Part shown: positions 26,881-34,719 of the stretch, one piece after another | How the letters are laid out: each line of letters begins with the position of its first letter | Numbering within the stretch: position 1 is the first letter of the stretch | Assembly (NCBI RefSeq): GCF_036860695.1 | Contig: NZ_JAYKGJ010000001.1 | Coordinates: 1,522,657-1,586,656 of the forward strand | Direction: 5' to 3' | Source: Rosettibacter firmus | GTDB taxonomy: Bacteria > Bacteroidota > Ignavibacteria > Ignavibacteriales > Melioribacteraceae | Length of the DNA stretch: 64,000 nucleotides | The notes under the pieces: model-generated | What the model saw: only the letters and a program-made list of their open reading frames with translations | Told to the model about the DNA's origin: nothing | Database searches by the model: none | Translations under genes and position numbers: made by a program

Positions 26881-27741
26881 CTACCCTTTTTGAGTGTCTA
26901 ATTCTATCAATATTTTCCCTGCACCTTTACTCTTTTGGCCACCGAGAATAGTTACATTGTTTAAAGCAGGAATCAAAATCTCATTGATTAACAAGAGTTG
27001 AGATTCTTCTAAAGGTTTTGAGGCGATTCCATCCAACCAGAGGTCGACTTTTGTTTCTCCAATCTCTCTTGCCTTACCAAACTGAAGGGTATTTTGTTGC
27101 AAAATTATCTCCATAGCGCCCTTAAATATGGTTCCAGGCTTAACCTGCTCAGCAGTAACAATTGCTCCAGTTGCTGCTGTGCCGCTCTCTCGGTCTATCC
27201 TGATACTTGTTTGGTCTATTCTGAACTCCCCTTCTTCAGGCCAGAAATTAGGTATCCGAAGGAAACCCATTAAACCTGTGGCACCAAAGAAATAGCAAAC
27301 AGGGCAAACTCCAATTGGCGTGTCATTTTCTTTTTCTTTTGGTATCTCAATTCTATCCTCATCAACCTTTATCTCACAATGGCTGCGATATCCAGATTTG
27401 AAGAGCTTCTTTTCCGCATGTGAGGGGCGTGGTGCAGGTATGCAAGGCTTGAGTAAATTGTCGTCAGATATTTTGAATTTTTCTTTGAGAGAGTTCTTTT
27501 GTTTGAGCAGTAACTGCTCTACTTGATATCTAAAAGCTCCTTTAAAGCTAGATGCAGGTATCGCTGGCTTTCCGTCCACAGAAAAGACTGGAGCCTTCTT
27601 TTCCGTAAGTGGCGAAGGACTGCCTCCAATATGGAGGAAGGAACCTTCCTGAACGGTTATCTTCAGTGGTATCTGAAGCACTGACAGAACTCCTTGCGTA
27701 CTCTTTTTCGGCAGACTTTCCATTTTTTCTATGTTATTCAT
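26881..27741 (-). CDS. RAMP superfamily protein, Csm3/Cas7-like
   Basis: 286 residues, start with strong GGAGGTGAT site. Class 1 CRISPR backbone features: FLHIGGSPSPL (36-45), IPASSFKGAFRYQVE (61-75, equivalent of IPGSSLKGK in Csm3), a zinc-ribbon-like CPVCYFFG (146-153), TSIRIDRESGTAATGA (178-193) and the glycine-rich loop ILGGQKSKGAGKI (265-277). By hand alignment the RNA-cleaving aspartate of Csm3 (D33, in AIDSPV) corresponds to K49 here (EKKAPV), so target RNA cutting may be lost (inference). The protein would form the repeating Cas7 backbone of the effector. Start overlaps the small-protein gene by 8 bases. Confidence 0.85.
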   Translation of the reverse strand: MNNIEKMESLPKKSTQGVLSVLQIPLKITVQEGSFLHIGGSPSPLTEKKAPVFSVDGKPAIPASSFKGAFRYQVEQLLLKQKNSLKEKFKISDDNLLKPCIPAPRPSHAEKKLFKSGYRSHCEIKVDEDRIEIPKEKENDTPIGVCPVCYFFGATGLMGFLRIPNFWPEEGEFRIDQTSIRIDRESGTAATGAIVTAEQVKPGTIFKGAMEIILQQNTLQFGKAREIGETKVDLWLDGIASKPLEESQLLLINEILIPALNNVTILGGQKSKGAGKILIELDTQKG

Positions 27742-28303
27742 CTTTTATCACCTCCATAAATTCTGTTAGTGAATTTAGTTTTCTGATAAAGAATGCAATC
27801 TCAAGTATATCAAGATTCATTGCATATAACTCCTTTAGATATTCTAGTGTTTTTCCAAGTGCCTTCTTCTCAAATTTTTTTGCTTTTTCTATTTTGTATA
27901 GGAAGAACTGTTCCACAATGGGGAAGCTGTGATTTTCTATGACCTTTCCATAGTCTTCCATGTTGGGGAGATTGCATCTTACAATACCGAATTTATCTAA
28001 AGTTAAAAACATCTGCTTAAGAAAGTGTGGTTTATTGTTAATAGCGCTCTTTAATGCGTTGGTTAATTCTATTGAATACTGGAGATTTTTCTTTTGTGTG
28101 TCATCCTTTTTCGAGTCGTAATAACTTCTTAGCTCCGCTACCTTCTGCTCAATCCTCTGAGTTACCTTATCTAATTTATTCTCTGCATATTCTTTCCCAA
28201 GATTCTTCCACTCTCGCTCATCAAAAATGGTATAACTGATGTAGAACACATCAGAATCATTCATCACCCGTCTCATCACATCATCCAGAGTCTTAGTGGT
28301 CAT
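27734..28303 (-). CDS. Small helix-rich protein, candidate Cas11/Csm2-like subunit
   Basis: 189 residues from the ATG at 28303, which has AAGGAGG at the right distance; a longer frame to 28381 has no such site. Not similar to a family I recognise. It is charged and mostly alpha-helical, with a possible coiled coil (YAENKLDKVTQRIEQKVAEL). Its position between the two RAMP genes, with overlaps of 11 and 8 bases, is where type III systems encode the small helical subunit (Csm2/Cmr5, Cas11), so that role is proposed. Length is above the ~120-150 usual for Csm2. An unrelated accessory role is possible. Confidence 0.7.
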   Translation of the reverse strand: MTTKTLDDVMRRVMNDSDVFYISYTIFDEREWKNLGKEYAENKLDKVTQRIEQKVAELRSYYDSKKDDTQKKNLQYSIELTNALKSAINNKPHFLKQMFLTLDKFGIVRCNLPNMEDYGKVIENHSFPIVEQFFLYKIEKAKKFEKKALGKTLEYLKELYAMNLDILEIAFFIRKLNSLTEFMEVIKDE

Positions 28304-28940
28304 ATCTATATTCCTCCTTGATAAGAATCTCAGGGCCTTCAATAATGCTTCCTTCAAATAATGCTTTTTTATACACACCACTCACTTCTGATATTGGATA
28401 AAAGAGATATCCCTGACGTCTTTTAATGATCTTGGTTATTCCAAAATCCCTAAATTCTTCCTCAAGCAAACGCCCTTTCAAATACCCAACTTTATTCTTT
28501 GATTTAACTTCACCTATGTATCTCAATTTACATCTGCCAAACCCTCTGCTCTTTAAGGCGCCAAGAGAAATTTCAGTTGGTAAACTTCTAATAAGTTGTT
28601 CTGTGGCATCATTTTTCACTATAAAGATATCCGCTTCCACAGCTTCTTTGCTACTTGCGGATCTGAGATATTCTAATGAGATTGGCAGTTTTGCAGTTCC
28701 TAAAAATGCATCAAAAGGCGCATAGGTAAAAATATCTCTCTCGTATGTTTCTTTCCTGAAAAAACCTATCCCTAAAGCATCTGTTAAACCAAAATAACTC
28801 CTAAAAGAGCCTTTCAAAGTCGAAGTAGGGATGGTTTCTATGCAAGGTCGAAACGTACCCCCTTTAATACGCTCCCCAATTGCAATGGCCGGAGTGGTCA
28901 ATTCTAAATGAATGAATGTGATTTCATTTAGGTCGTTCAT
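28293..28940 (-). CDS. RAMP superfamily protein, possibly Csm4/Cas5-like
   Basis: 215 residues, AAGGAGG before the ATG. RAMP features: FIHLELTTPAIAIGE first strand, IPTSTLKGSFRSYFG, and the glycine-rich loop SLGALKSRGFGRCKL (about 144-158). It directly follows the Cas10-like gene (17-base overlap), the position held by Csm4 or Cmr3, the Cas5-type protein that binds Cas10 and the guide 5' end. The sequence is too divergent to assign the subgroup firmly; a Cas7-type or a Cas6-like processing role are alternatives, but no catalytic histidine pattern is evident. Confidence 0.75.
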   Translation of the reverse strand: MNDLNEITFIHLELTTPAIAIGERIKGGTFRPCIETIPTSTLKGSFRSYFGLTDALGIGFFRKETYERDIFTYAPFDAFLGTAKLPISLEYLRSASSKEAVEADIFIVKNDATEQLIRSLPTEISLGALKSRGFGRCKLRYIGEVKSKNKVGYLKGRLLEEEFRDFGITKIIKRRQGYLFYPISEVSGVYKKALFEGSIIEGPEILIKEEYRYDH

Positions 28941-30939
28941 AGGGTGCCTCCTTTTTAATTAATTTGTAAAAATTAAGGATTTGTTGAACAGATATACCCT
29001 TCTGAGTCAACTCCCATATGGCAGGAAATTTTTTGCGATTATTTAGTAGTTCTAACTCTACAGTAATGTGGCTTCTTGTCTCCCTTTCAATATCTGCCAG
29101 ACGGTGTAAGAAATGGCTCAATTTAGAATCTTCTCCACCAATAGTCTCTCTTAGTAATTTATATCTAACCAAGTCTAAACTAAGTTTTGCACTTCCGGGG
29201 CTACGGAGATTAATGGAGTTCTCTGGTTTAGATAAGAACCTCCAGTGTTCCTGATAAGGATATTTTACTTGTGCAATACTTAGCGATAATTTAATAGGAG
29301 AATCTTGCAAGCAATTAGGGAAATAACTCTCCATAAGACTATAAAACAGGTCAATGACTGCTAAGATTTCTTTACCAGAATAAACTTTGAATATCCCAAA
29401 TTCATAATAATCATCAATTGGTGTTAGAAAGCTTTCCTTTGTGAAAAGTGGTTTTCCCTCAGTATCTTTAATTCGGTATATCTGTTCATTAAACGCACTC
29501 AATAATAATTTATAATCTTTTATAAAATCCATCTGAACGGCGAGCGGCCTAAATGACTCTTTTAATGCCATTTTATCTTTGCTGCTTATACTTTGCAGTG
29601 CCGGGTGGGTGTCAACATAATCTTCATACAGTTTTTGAATTGCATTTAACAAATGTTCTTGATTGAGTGTAATCTTCATCCATGCTGCTCGTAATCCTTC
29701 TTCTTCCCAGTTTGCATATTCATAAGCAGGTTCCCCCATCTCACGAATATCGTAACAGGTATCACATAAATATTCATGGATATTATCCTTAACTCTTTCT
29801 TTGCCTTGTCTCATTTGGCAGGAATCACATAGCGGAGGTTGGATTTGTGTCGGGGAATCTGGAGTTACGCTTTTTTCATAGAGTTTTAGATACCTATTCG
29901 AGGATCCACGAGGAAATTTTTCATACGCCCTTTCCATAGATGAGGTTAGAAGATTTAATTCAGCTTCCATTTCTCTGTAAGCAATAGTAAATCCCGCTTC
30001 AAGGAATGGCTTCAATAATTCTTGTATTTGTACTACATCTTCTTTTGGCATAAGAAGACACATAAAATCATCTGTGAAGAATAAAACATAATCTTTCTTG
30101 TTCTCATCTTCTGAAAAGGCTTTGATCAAATCACTTCTTTTTTTGAAAATGTTAAGATCCTGAAGGCGAGAAAGAGACTGAGGAAAGCTAATATAAAAAA
30201 ATACAAGTCGGTATATCCATTTACCCCTCTGCCTAGGCTCATCTATCTTTCCCCCAGTAGCTTCAATTATTGTTTGGATTTGGTCACCTAAATATTCTAA
30301 ATATAAATTGCCATTCTTTTCTACTATTCGGCTATGTCTTTTAAGGATACGATAAATTTTCCCTGTTAATTCCAAATGGGTATAAAGGCTCACAATATTA
30401 AAAGGAACAGATTTATCTTCAGGAGTGAGTTTTAGATTATTTCCAAATCGTTCAAAAATTTCATTGGAGTTTCCACAGTTCTCAATAAATTCAAACATAT
30501 TTTTAAGACTGGAAGGTGTGTCAAAAGCAGCCCATTTTTTAGCTTTCACTTTCTCCCTTTGATAATAGTTTGGATTCCATACAACATAAATTCCCTCTAC
30601 TGTGAATTCTCCCCTTTTCTTTCTATTTTGAAAGTCCTCTGAACCCCCCCATGTTCTTGATATTGCTGATGCCAGTTCATCCGCAATTCTTGTTAACAAA
30701 ACATCCGGCAGATTATCTTTAGGTACTTTTGTTGAACTAAGTGATCTAACCTCATCAGTTAATTGAGCATACCAACTTGGAGATGAAGGTTGTGAAATGC
30801 CAATTTGCGAGAAATCAAAATCATGGAAAGTATGACCTCTGATTTTAATGCCTGAACGTTTGAGGGAATCTCTATCTACAAGTTTCCCTATATCGTGTAG
30901 TTCAGCAATAAATGGTTTTTCATTGGAATTTACACTCAT
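28924..30939 (-). CDS. Cas10-like protein with HD nuclease motif and degenerate cyclase motif
   Basis: 671 residues. N-terminal HD domain: ELHDIGK (H15-D16) and LLTRIADELASAISR (81-95), matching the IADxLASG element of Cas10. The LYTHLELTG segment (185-193) corresponds to the SLYxHxKxTA helix of Csm1/Cmr2. A zinc ribbon has C371, C374, C392 and C395. In the second palm the position of YAGGDDLLA reads VYSGKEILA (519-527), so the catalytic GGDD is lost; LSLSIAQVKYP (551-561) matches the strand that follows it in Cas10. Predicted DNA nuclease scaffold without cyclic oligoadenylate synthesis, as known for subtypes III-C and III-F. Overlaps both neighbours. Confidence 0.82.
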   Translation of the reverse strand: MSVNSNEKPFIAELHDIGKLVDRDSLKRSGIKIRGHTFHDFDFSQIGISQPSSPSWYAQLTDEVRSLSSTKVPKDNLPDVLLTRIADELASAISRTWGGSEDFQNRKKRGEFTVEGIYVVWNPNYYQREKVKAKKWAAFDTPSSLKNMFEFIENCGNSNEIFERFGNNLKLTPEDKSVPFNIVSLYTHLELTGKIYRILKRHSRIVEKNGNLYLEYLGDQIQTIIEATGGKIDEPRQRGKWIYRLVFFYISFPQSLSRLQDLNIFKKRSDLIKAFSEDENKKDYVLFFTDDFMCLLMPKEDVVQIQELLKPFLEAGFTIAYREMEAELNLLTSSMERAYEKFPRGSSNRYLKLYEKSVTPDSPTQIQPPLCDSCQMRQGKERVKDNIHEYLCDTCYDIREMGEPAYEYANWEEEGLRAAWMKITLNQEHLLNAIQKLYEDYVDTHPALQSISSKDKMALKESFRPLAVQMDFIKDYKLLLSAFNEQIYRIKDTEGKPLFTKESFLTPIDDYYEFGIFKVYSGKEILAVIDLFYSLMESYFPNCLQDSPIKLSLSIAQVKYPYQEHWRFLSKPENSINLRSPGSAKLSLDLVRYKLLRETIGGEDSKLSHFLHRLADIERETRSHITVELELLNNRKKFPAIWELTQKGISVQQILNFYKLIKKEAPYERPK

Positions 30940-31742
30940 TTCACCTCCACCTTCAGAACCTTATTAGTATCATTACCAAACACGTCTACCACCTTGACCA
31001 TTATCTGATATTCCCCGCCTACTTCGTATTTGTGCTCTGCTTCATAATCTACCCTTGGATTTTTCTTTGTTCTAAAACTCTGCCACTGGTTATGAAAAGT
31101 ATCGCCTTTATAATCCCAATCAACCGCCCAGTAATCTATGAGTTCTCTTGAGTCCTTAACTTTGCTGGCAATCTCTGCAAGTTCGGCTGTTGGTGCAAGC
31201 TGAAAATCAGTAATTTTTAGTATAACTTCGTTTCTATTCGTTTTTATTTCTATTTCAAGATAAGCTACCTCAGGGAATTTTATATATTTTGTTAATTCTT
31301 TTTCTACTACCTGGTCAGGTACTTTTAATAACTGTAAATCAAATCCTACAAGTGATGATTTAATTTCGTTGACCGATGGTATCTGTACAAGTCTTAAATC
31401 CACTCCGTTTTTCTTTGCAAGTTGTTTAGCGAGTTCATTAACTTCGTAACTCCACTCCCAGCCAAGAACATCTGCTTTATTGAAATTGTTGGCTCTGCAT
31501 TCTATTACTACTTTTTCTACTTCTTCCATTGTTACAGGTGCATTCAGAGGTCCAATATGAACGGCTCTTTCACTCTTTCTGCCATGTAAATATCTAAAGC
31601 CAGTTAAAGGTTGTGCCTGATAAAGTTTTAACATAAATGCAAGGTATTCATCTTGTTTTTCCTGCCAGTAAACTGTTTCGTAGTTTCCAATATTCCAGAG
31701 TTCAAAAGGTCTTGCTGGCTTATTGTATTTTTTATCTGGCAT
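30936..31742 (-). CDS. Protein resembling the C-terminal region of Mod-type DNA methyltransferases
   Basis: 268 residues; own ATG with GAGGAAT upstream. It opens KKYNKPARPFELWNIGNYE and contains ADVLGWEWSYEVNELAKQL, VDLRLVQIP and a C-terminal beta region (YWAVDWDYKGDTFHNQWQSF, KVVDVFGNDT). From memory of the family, such sequence normally forms the C-terminal part of long site-specific methyltransferases paired with Res-like helicases. The 410-residue methyltransferase upstream stops just where this should begin, with an MntA-HepT pair between. So it is probably the second half of a split Mod protein that associates with the first half. Function of the region itself is unknown. Confidence 0.7.
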   Translation of the reverse strand: MPDKKYNKPARPFELWNIGNYETVYWQEKQDEYLAFMLKLYQAQPLTGFRYLHGRKSERAVHIGPLNAPVTMEEVEKVVIECRANNFNKADVLGWEWSYEVNELAKQLAKKNGVDLRLVQIPSVNEIKSSLVGFDLQLLKVPDQVVEKELTKYIKFPEVAYLEIEIKTNRNEVILKITDFQLAPTAELAEIASKVKDSRELIDYWAVDWDYKGDTFHNQWQSFRTKKNPRVDYEAEHKYEVGGEYQIMVKVVDVFGNDTNKVLKVEVK

Positions 31743-32170
31743 TATTTTAATTCCTCTTCTTTTATTTTTAATTTCTTAGCTACAAACTCCTTAACCTTCA
31801 AAGCAAGTGCAAAATATTCTTTAGTTTCATCAAGTGCAGGAATATAAAACTCTTCGGGGTATCTAATTTCAACTGAAAAAAAACTAAGATGAGATATTTT
31901 TTCCTCATTCAGATTTTCAAAGTCCTTATCTTGATTAACACATAAATTGATGAGAGATTTCATGTCATGTGTTTTTTGCACTCTTATATCATGAAAAGTG
32001 AGAAATGCTTTCAAATATTTTTCAATTGCTTGCTGACAATGAAAACATAAAGCATCTGTGGGTGGTTCGTCAGTGCTTATAAGATGTTGAACTACCTTTA
32101 AATCACTTTCTGCTTTTTTGAACCATCTTAAGATTATTTCTCTTTTCTTTTCAGATGGTAGTGTTTTCAT
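31742..32170 (-). CDS. hepT: HEPN domain protein, HepT-like toxin
   Basis: 142-residue HEPN protein. The four-helix domain shows WFKKAESDLKVVQHLI, CFHCQQAIEKYLKAFL and the RNase-type motif R-x4-H in RVQKTHD. HepT toxins cut RNA and are neutralised by the partner MntA nucleotidyltransferase through AMPylation of a tyrosine in RX4HXY. Here the motif reads RVQKTHDM, so that tyrosine is absent and control may work differently (inference). Overlaps the MntA gene by four bases and the downstream gene by one, and lies between two halves of a methyltransferase. Confidence 0.85.
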   Translation of the reverse strand: MKTLPSEKKREIILRWFKKAESDLKVVQHLISTDEPPTDALCFHCQQAIEKYLKAFLTFHDIRVQKTHDMKSLINLCVNQDKDFENLNEEKISHLSFFSVEIRYPEEFYIPALDETKEYFALALKVKEFVAKKLKIKEEELK

Positions 32171-32493
32171 AATTTAATACCTTCCAGATATACCTCATTT
32201 GAAATTGTATTTACAATATCTTTCTCGTACTCAAAATCCGTAACAGTTTTAATAATCACATCAAAAGGAGTTAATGGGAAATTTTCGTGGAGTTGATGAA
32301 ATACTTTTAGCCAGATCTCTCTTTTTTGTTTTATATCTATATTATCCTTTATAATAATCAGAATATCATAGTCGCTCTCTTTTTCAAAATCTCCTCTTGC
32401 TCTTGAGCCGAAAAGAAAGATGCTATCCAGAGTATATCCATTTTGACAGAGAATATTTTCAATACTATCTTTTATTTTATTCTCTATTTTCAA
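32167..32493 (-). CDS. mntA: MNT-type nucleotidyltransferase, MntA-like antitoxin
   Basis: 108 residues from a TTG start that overlaps the methyltransferase stop (TTGA), with AAGGGGTGAGG upstream. Minimal nucleotidyltransferase: [20 protein letters not shown] gives GS-x10-DxD exactly, with the third acidic residue expected in PFDVIIK. In known pairs MntA transfers AMP to HepT and blocks its RNase activity. The HEPN partner follows directly. Embedded in the operon, so expression is tied to the methyltransferase. Confidence 0.9.
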   Translation of the reverse strand: MKIENKIKDSIENILCQNGYTLDSIFLFGSRARGDFEKESDYDILIIIKDNIDIKQKREIWLKVFHQLHENFPLTPFDVIIKTVTDFEYEKDIVNTISNEVYLEGIKL

Positions 32494-33722
32494 TTTTCCT
32501 CACCCCTTAAATCTTTTGAATTATGAATGTCAAGTAATCTTTTTCTTGTGATCTGAATAGCAAATTTAGATAAATCCGAACCTATCCAACGTCTACCAAG
32601 TTTTTCTGCAACAGCAAGGGTTGTACCAGAACCACAAAAAAAATCTGCAACTATGTCGCCAGAGTTGGAAGACATTTCGAGAATCCGTTTTAAGAGTAGT
32701 TCATTCTTTTCAGTATTAAATTGATAGTTAAATGAGTATGCAGGAATATCGTTCCATATTGTGCCAATGACTTCCTCTTCTTTTATTACCAAATATTCAG
32801 GTTTTCCTGTTCTGGGATTTTGCCTAATTATCCCTTGCTTAATAGCTTCTTTAGCTCTCTCTTTACTCCATCTCCAATGGTTTCCAGGATTTGGTTTGAA
32901 ACCAAATAATTCATAATCCATTCCACTTCTATAACCTGATGCTTCAAATGAGTGCCATCTTGGTTCCTTACCATGTTTTCTTGTTGGGGGTAATAGCTTT
33001 GTCTCTGAAGATTTTGAATAGAACAAAATTATATCTTGATCGGTATTAAGAGACCTAACTAATTCGTACTCATTAACATTTTTTTTAATTCTTTTAACTA
33101 CTATTTCATTCCTAAAATTCTCATACCCAAAAATTTCATCCATCATCACTTTTACATAATGTCCAACGTGCCAGTCAAGATGCACATAAATTGAGCCGTT
33201 TTCTGCCAGCAACTCTCTCATTAAAACCAATCGTTCATACATATATTTTAAATAAGAAGCAATTCCACCACTCCATGTATCTTTATAAGCACGTTCTTCT
33301 ATGATAGAAGGTTCTTTTTCTATCTGTATTTCTTCCCTTTCCCCTTGCTCTTCATTACTCGATACTATCTTCGTTCTGACAGTAAAATCTGCACCTGTGA
33401 AAAAAGGCGGGTCAATGTAAATGAGATTTATCTTTCCAGCCCAGCCTTGCTTTATAAGTGATGACATAACGAGTTTATTATCGCCCCAGATTAAAAGATT
33501 TTTCCAGTCTTTTGGATAATTCTCCGGATATTCATTTTCAGGATAATATTGTGATGAGTCAAAAAATCCTTCTTCAAGGTCTTTCATTCTTGGTTTATTT
33601 ATTGTTTCAACAACCTGGAAGGGTAAATTTGGCTTTTCAATCGGCATCTTTTTTCCTAATTCTATCTTATCATATTTCTGGTGCCATAGGAGTTCTACAT
33701 ATTTTTTATTATTATCAGCCAT
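32490..33722 (-). CDS. Site-specific DNA methyltransferase (Mod-like, N4/N6, beta order)
   Basis: 410 residues, first gene of the operon. Motif IV is [10 protein letters not shown] (~106-115), followed by [19 protein letters not shown], a central target-recognition region, and motif [19 protein letters not shown] near residue 370 with GSDLSKFAI. Motif IV before motif I defines the beta arrangement of type III Mod enzymes. Homologues I recall are longer and continue with a region like that found in the gene at 30936, suggesting this gene was split. It presumably marks host DNA against the Res-like nuclease at the far end of the operon. GGAGACGAATAAC precedes the ATG. DPPF rather than DPPY is seen in some N4/N6 enzymes. 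Confidence 0.92.
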   Translation of the reverse strand: MADNNKKYVELLWHQKYDKIELGKKMPIEKPNLPFQVVETINKPRMKDLEEGFFDSSQYYPENEYPENYPKDWKNLLIWGDNKLVMSSLIKQGWAGKINLIYIDPPFFTGADFTVRTKIVSSNEEQGEREEIQIEKEPSIIEERAYKDTWSGGIASYLKYMYERLVLMRELLAENGSIYVHLDWHVGHYVKVMMDEIFGYENFRNEIVVKRIKKNVNEYELVRSLNTDQDIILFYSKSSETKLLPPTRKHGKEPRWHSFEASGYRSGMDYELFGFKPNPGNHWRWSKERAKEAIKQGIIRQNPRTGKPEYLVIKEEEVIGTIWNDIPAYSFNYQFNTEKNELLLKRILEMSSNSGDIVADFFCGSGTTLAVAEKLGRRWIGSDLSKFAIQITRKRLLDIHNSKDLRGEEN

Positions 33723-34640
33723 GTTATTCGTCTCCGTATGGATTCATAAAGATAGCCTCAATATTAGTTTTCTTTATAACTAAATGTAATTCCAAAAATT
33801 TTATATTACTCTTTTATCAATATCTTTTTTTATACATCATTTCTTGTTGAATAACTTTATATCTATAACTTTTTGTAAAATTTTTTCTGCAATAGATCAG
33901 TTATAAGAAAAGTAAGTGTATTCGTGCAGAGTCCCTTTCTACGATAATAAAAAGTTTGAGTGTAGAATACAAAATCAGAATCCACTTAAGCCCCCATTTT
34001 CTGTGTTGTATGTTATGTGTTGTTAATTAATTCCATTTTTTATTTAAATCGATTTACTACAGCTTCAAAATTTTTTCTACAAACTAAAGCTTGTTGTTGT
34101 CATTTATATTTACAACTAAATTTGGATTATCTCCTAATATGATTAAGTTAAATATCAATTCAATACTTGTGTTTACTACTTCTTTGTTTCTAAATTATTC
34201 AATTCCTGTAAGAATCTCTGTTTATAAATTTTACACTTTTTATAACTGCTCGGCATAAATTGTTGTTTAAATTCAGGAATCCACATTGGAGTCTTAATAT
34301 CTCGATTGTAAAATTAATGACTAATATCATATTTAATAATTGATGTCAATTTATTTTAATCAAGCCTTCATATTTAACAATAAGGCTTATAAATTTTCAA
34401 TCGTACTCTTAATGTTAATTTTATTATAATAAATCATTAACAGAAACATTAGGGGATTTTTACTATTTTCTAAACATTTCAGTATTAAAATAATTCTTTT
34501 CAATAAATTATAATATTAAATTATTTTGATAATGCAAAGACTTTTTAAGTAAGTTTAATTTTCAAAATGGAGGTAGAAAAATATCTATATATATTTGTTT
34601 ACTGATGTATGTATAAAATCACCAGTAGTTTATTAACTTG
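33723..34640. other. Intergenic region upstream of the defence operon
   Basis: 918 bases without a credible gene, and no CRISPR repeats. The operon promoter must lie at its left end, but I find no good TAnnTTTG match. Around 33910-34020 base composition is less AT-rich, with a widely spaced 7-bp inverted repeat (TGTATTC/GAATACA), so a small RNA there cannot be excluded. The remainder up to the tRNA looks like eroded AT-rich sequence. Confidence 0.5.
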
Positions 34641-34713
34641 TGGAGCTGAAGGGATTCGAACCCTCGACGTGCACGTTGCGAACGTGCTGCTCTCCCAGCT
34701 GAGCTACAGCCCC
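34641..34713 (-). tRNA. tRNA-Ala (anticodon CGC)
   Basis: Reading the minus strand: acceptor GGGGCTG pairs with CAGCTCC, including the G3:U70 wobble pair that identifies alanine tRNA; D arm GCTC/GAGC; anticodon stem GCACG/CGTGC around loop TTCGCAA (anticodon CGC, codon GCG); T arm with TTCGAAT loop. Discriminator A; CCA is not encoded. Its 3' end faces the defence operon, 0.9 kb away, which makes it a candidate integration site for that island. Confidence 0.96.
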
Positions 34714-34719
34714 TTTATT

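Noticed and set aside
30936..33722. Split methyltransferase as a simple frameshift or sequencing error
   Set aside because: The halves are about 750 bases apart with two intact genes between them, and the second half has its own ATG and GAGGAAT site.
33723..34640. Possible CRISPR array upstream of the RAMP/Cas10 operon
   Set aside because: No repeated unit of 23-40 bases with regular spacing is visible on reading the region; only short A/T runs recur.
34641..34713. tRNA-Ala as a proven attachment site
   Set aside because: No copy of the tRNA 3' end was found at the left edge of the island (23.8-24.3 kb) and there is no integrase, so no att site is annotated.
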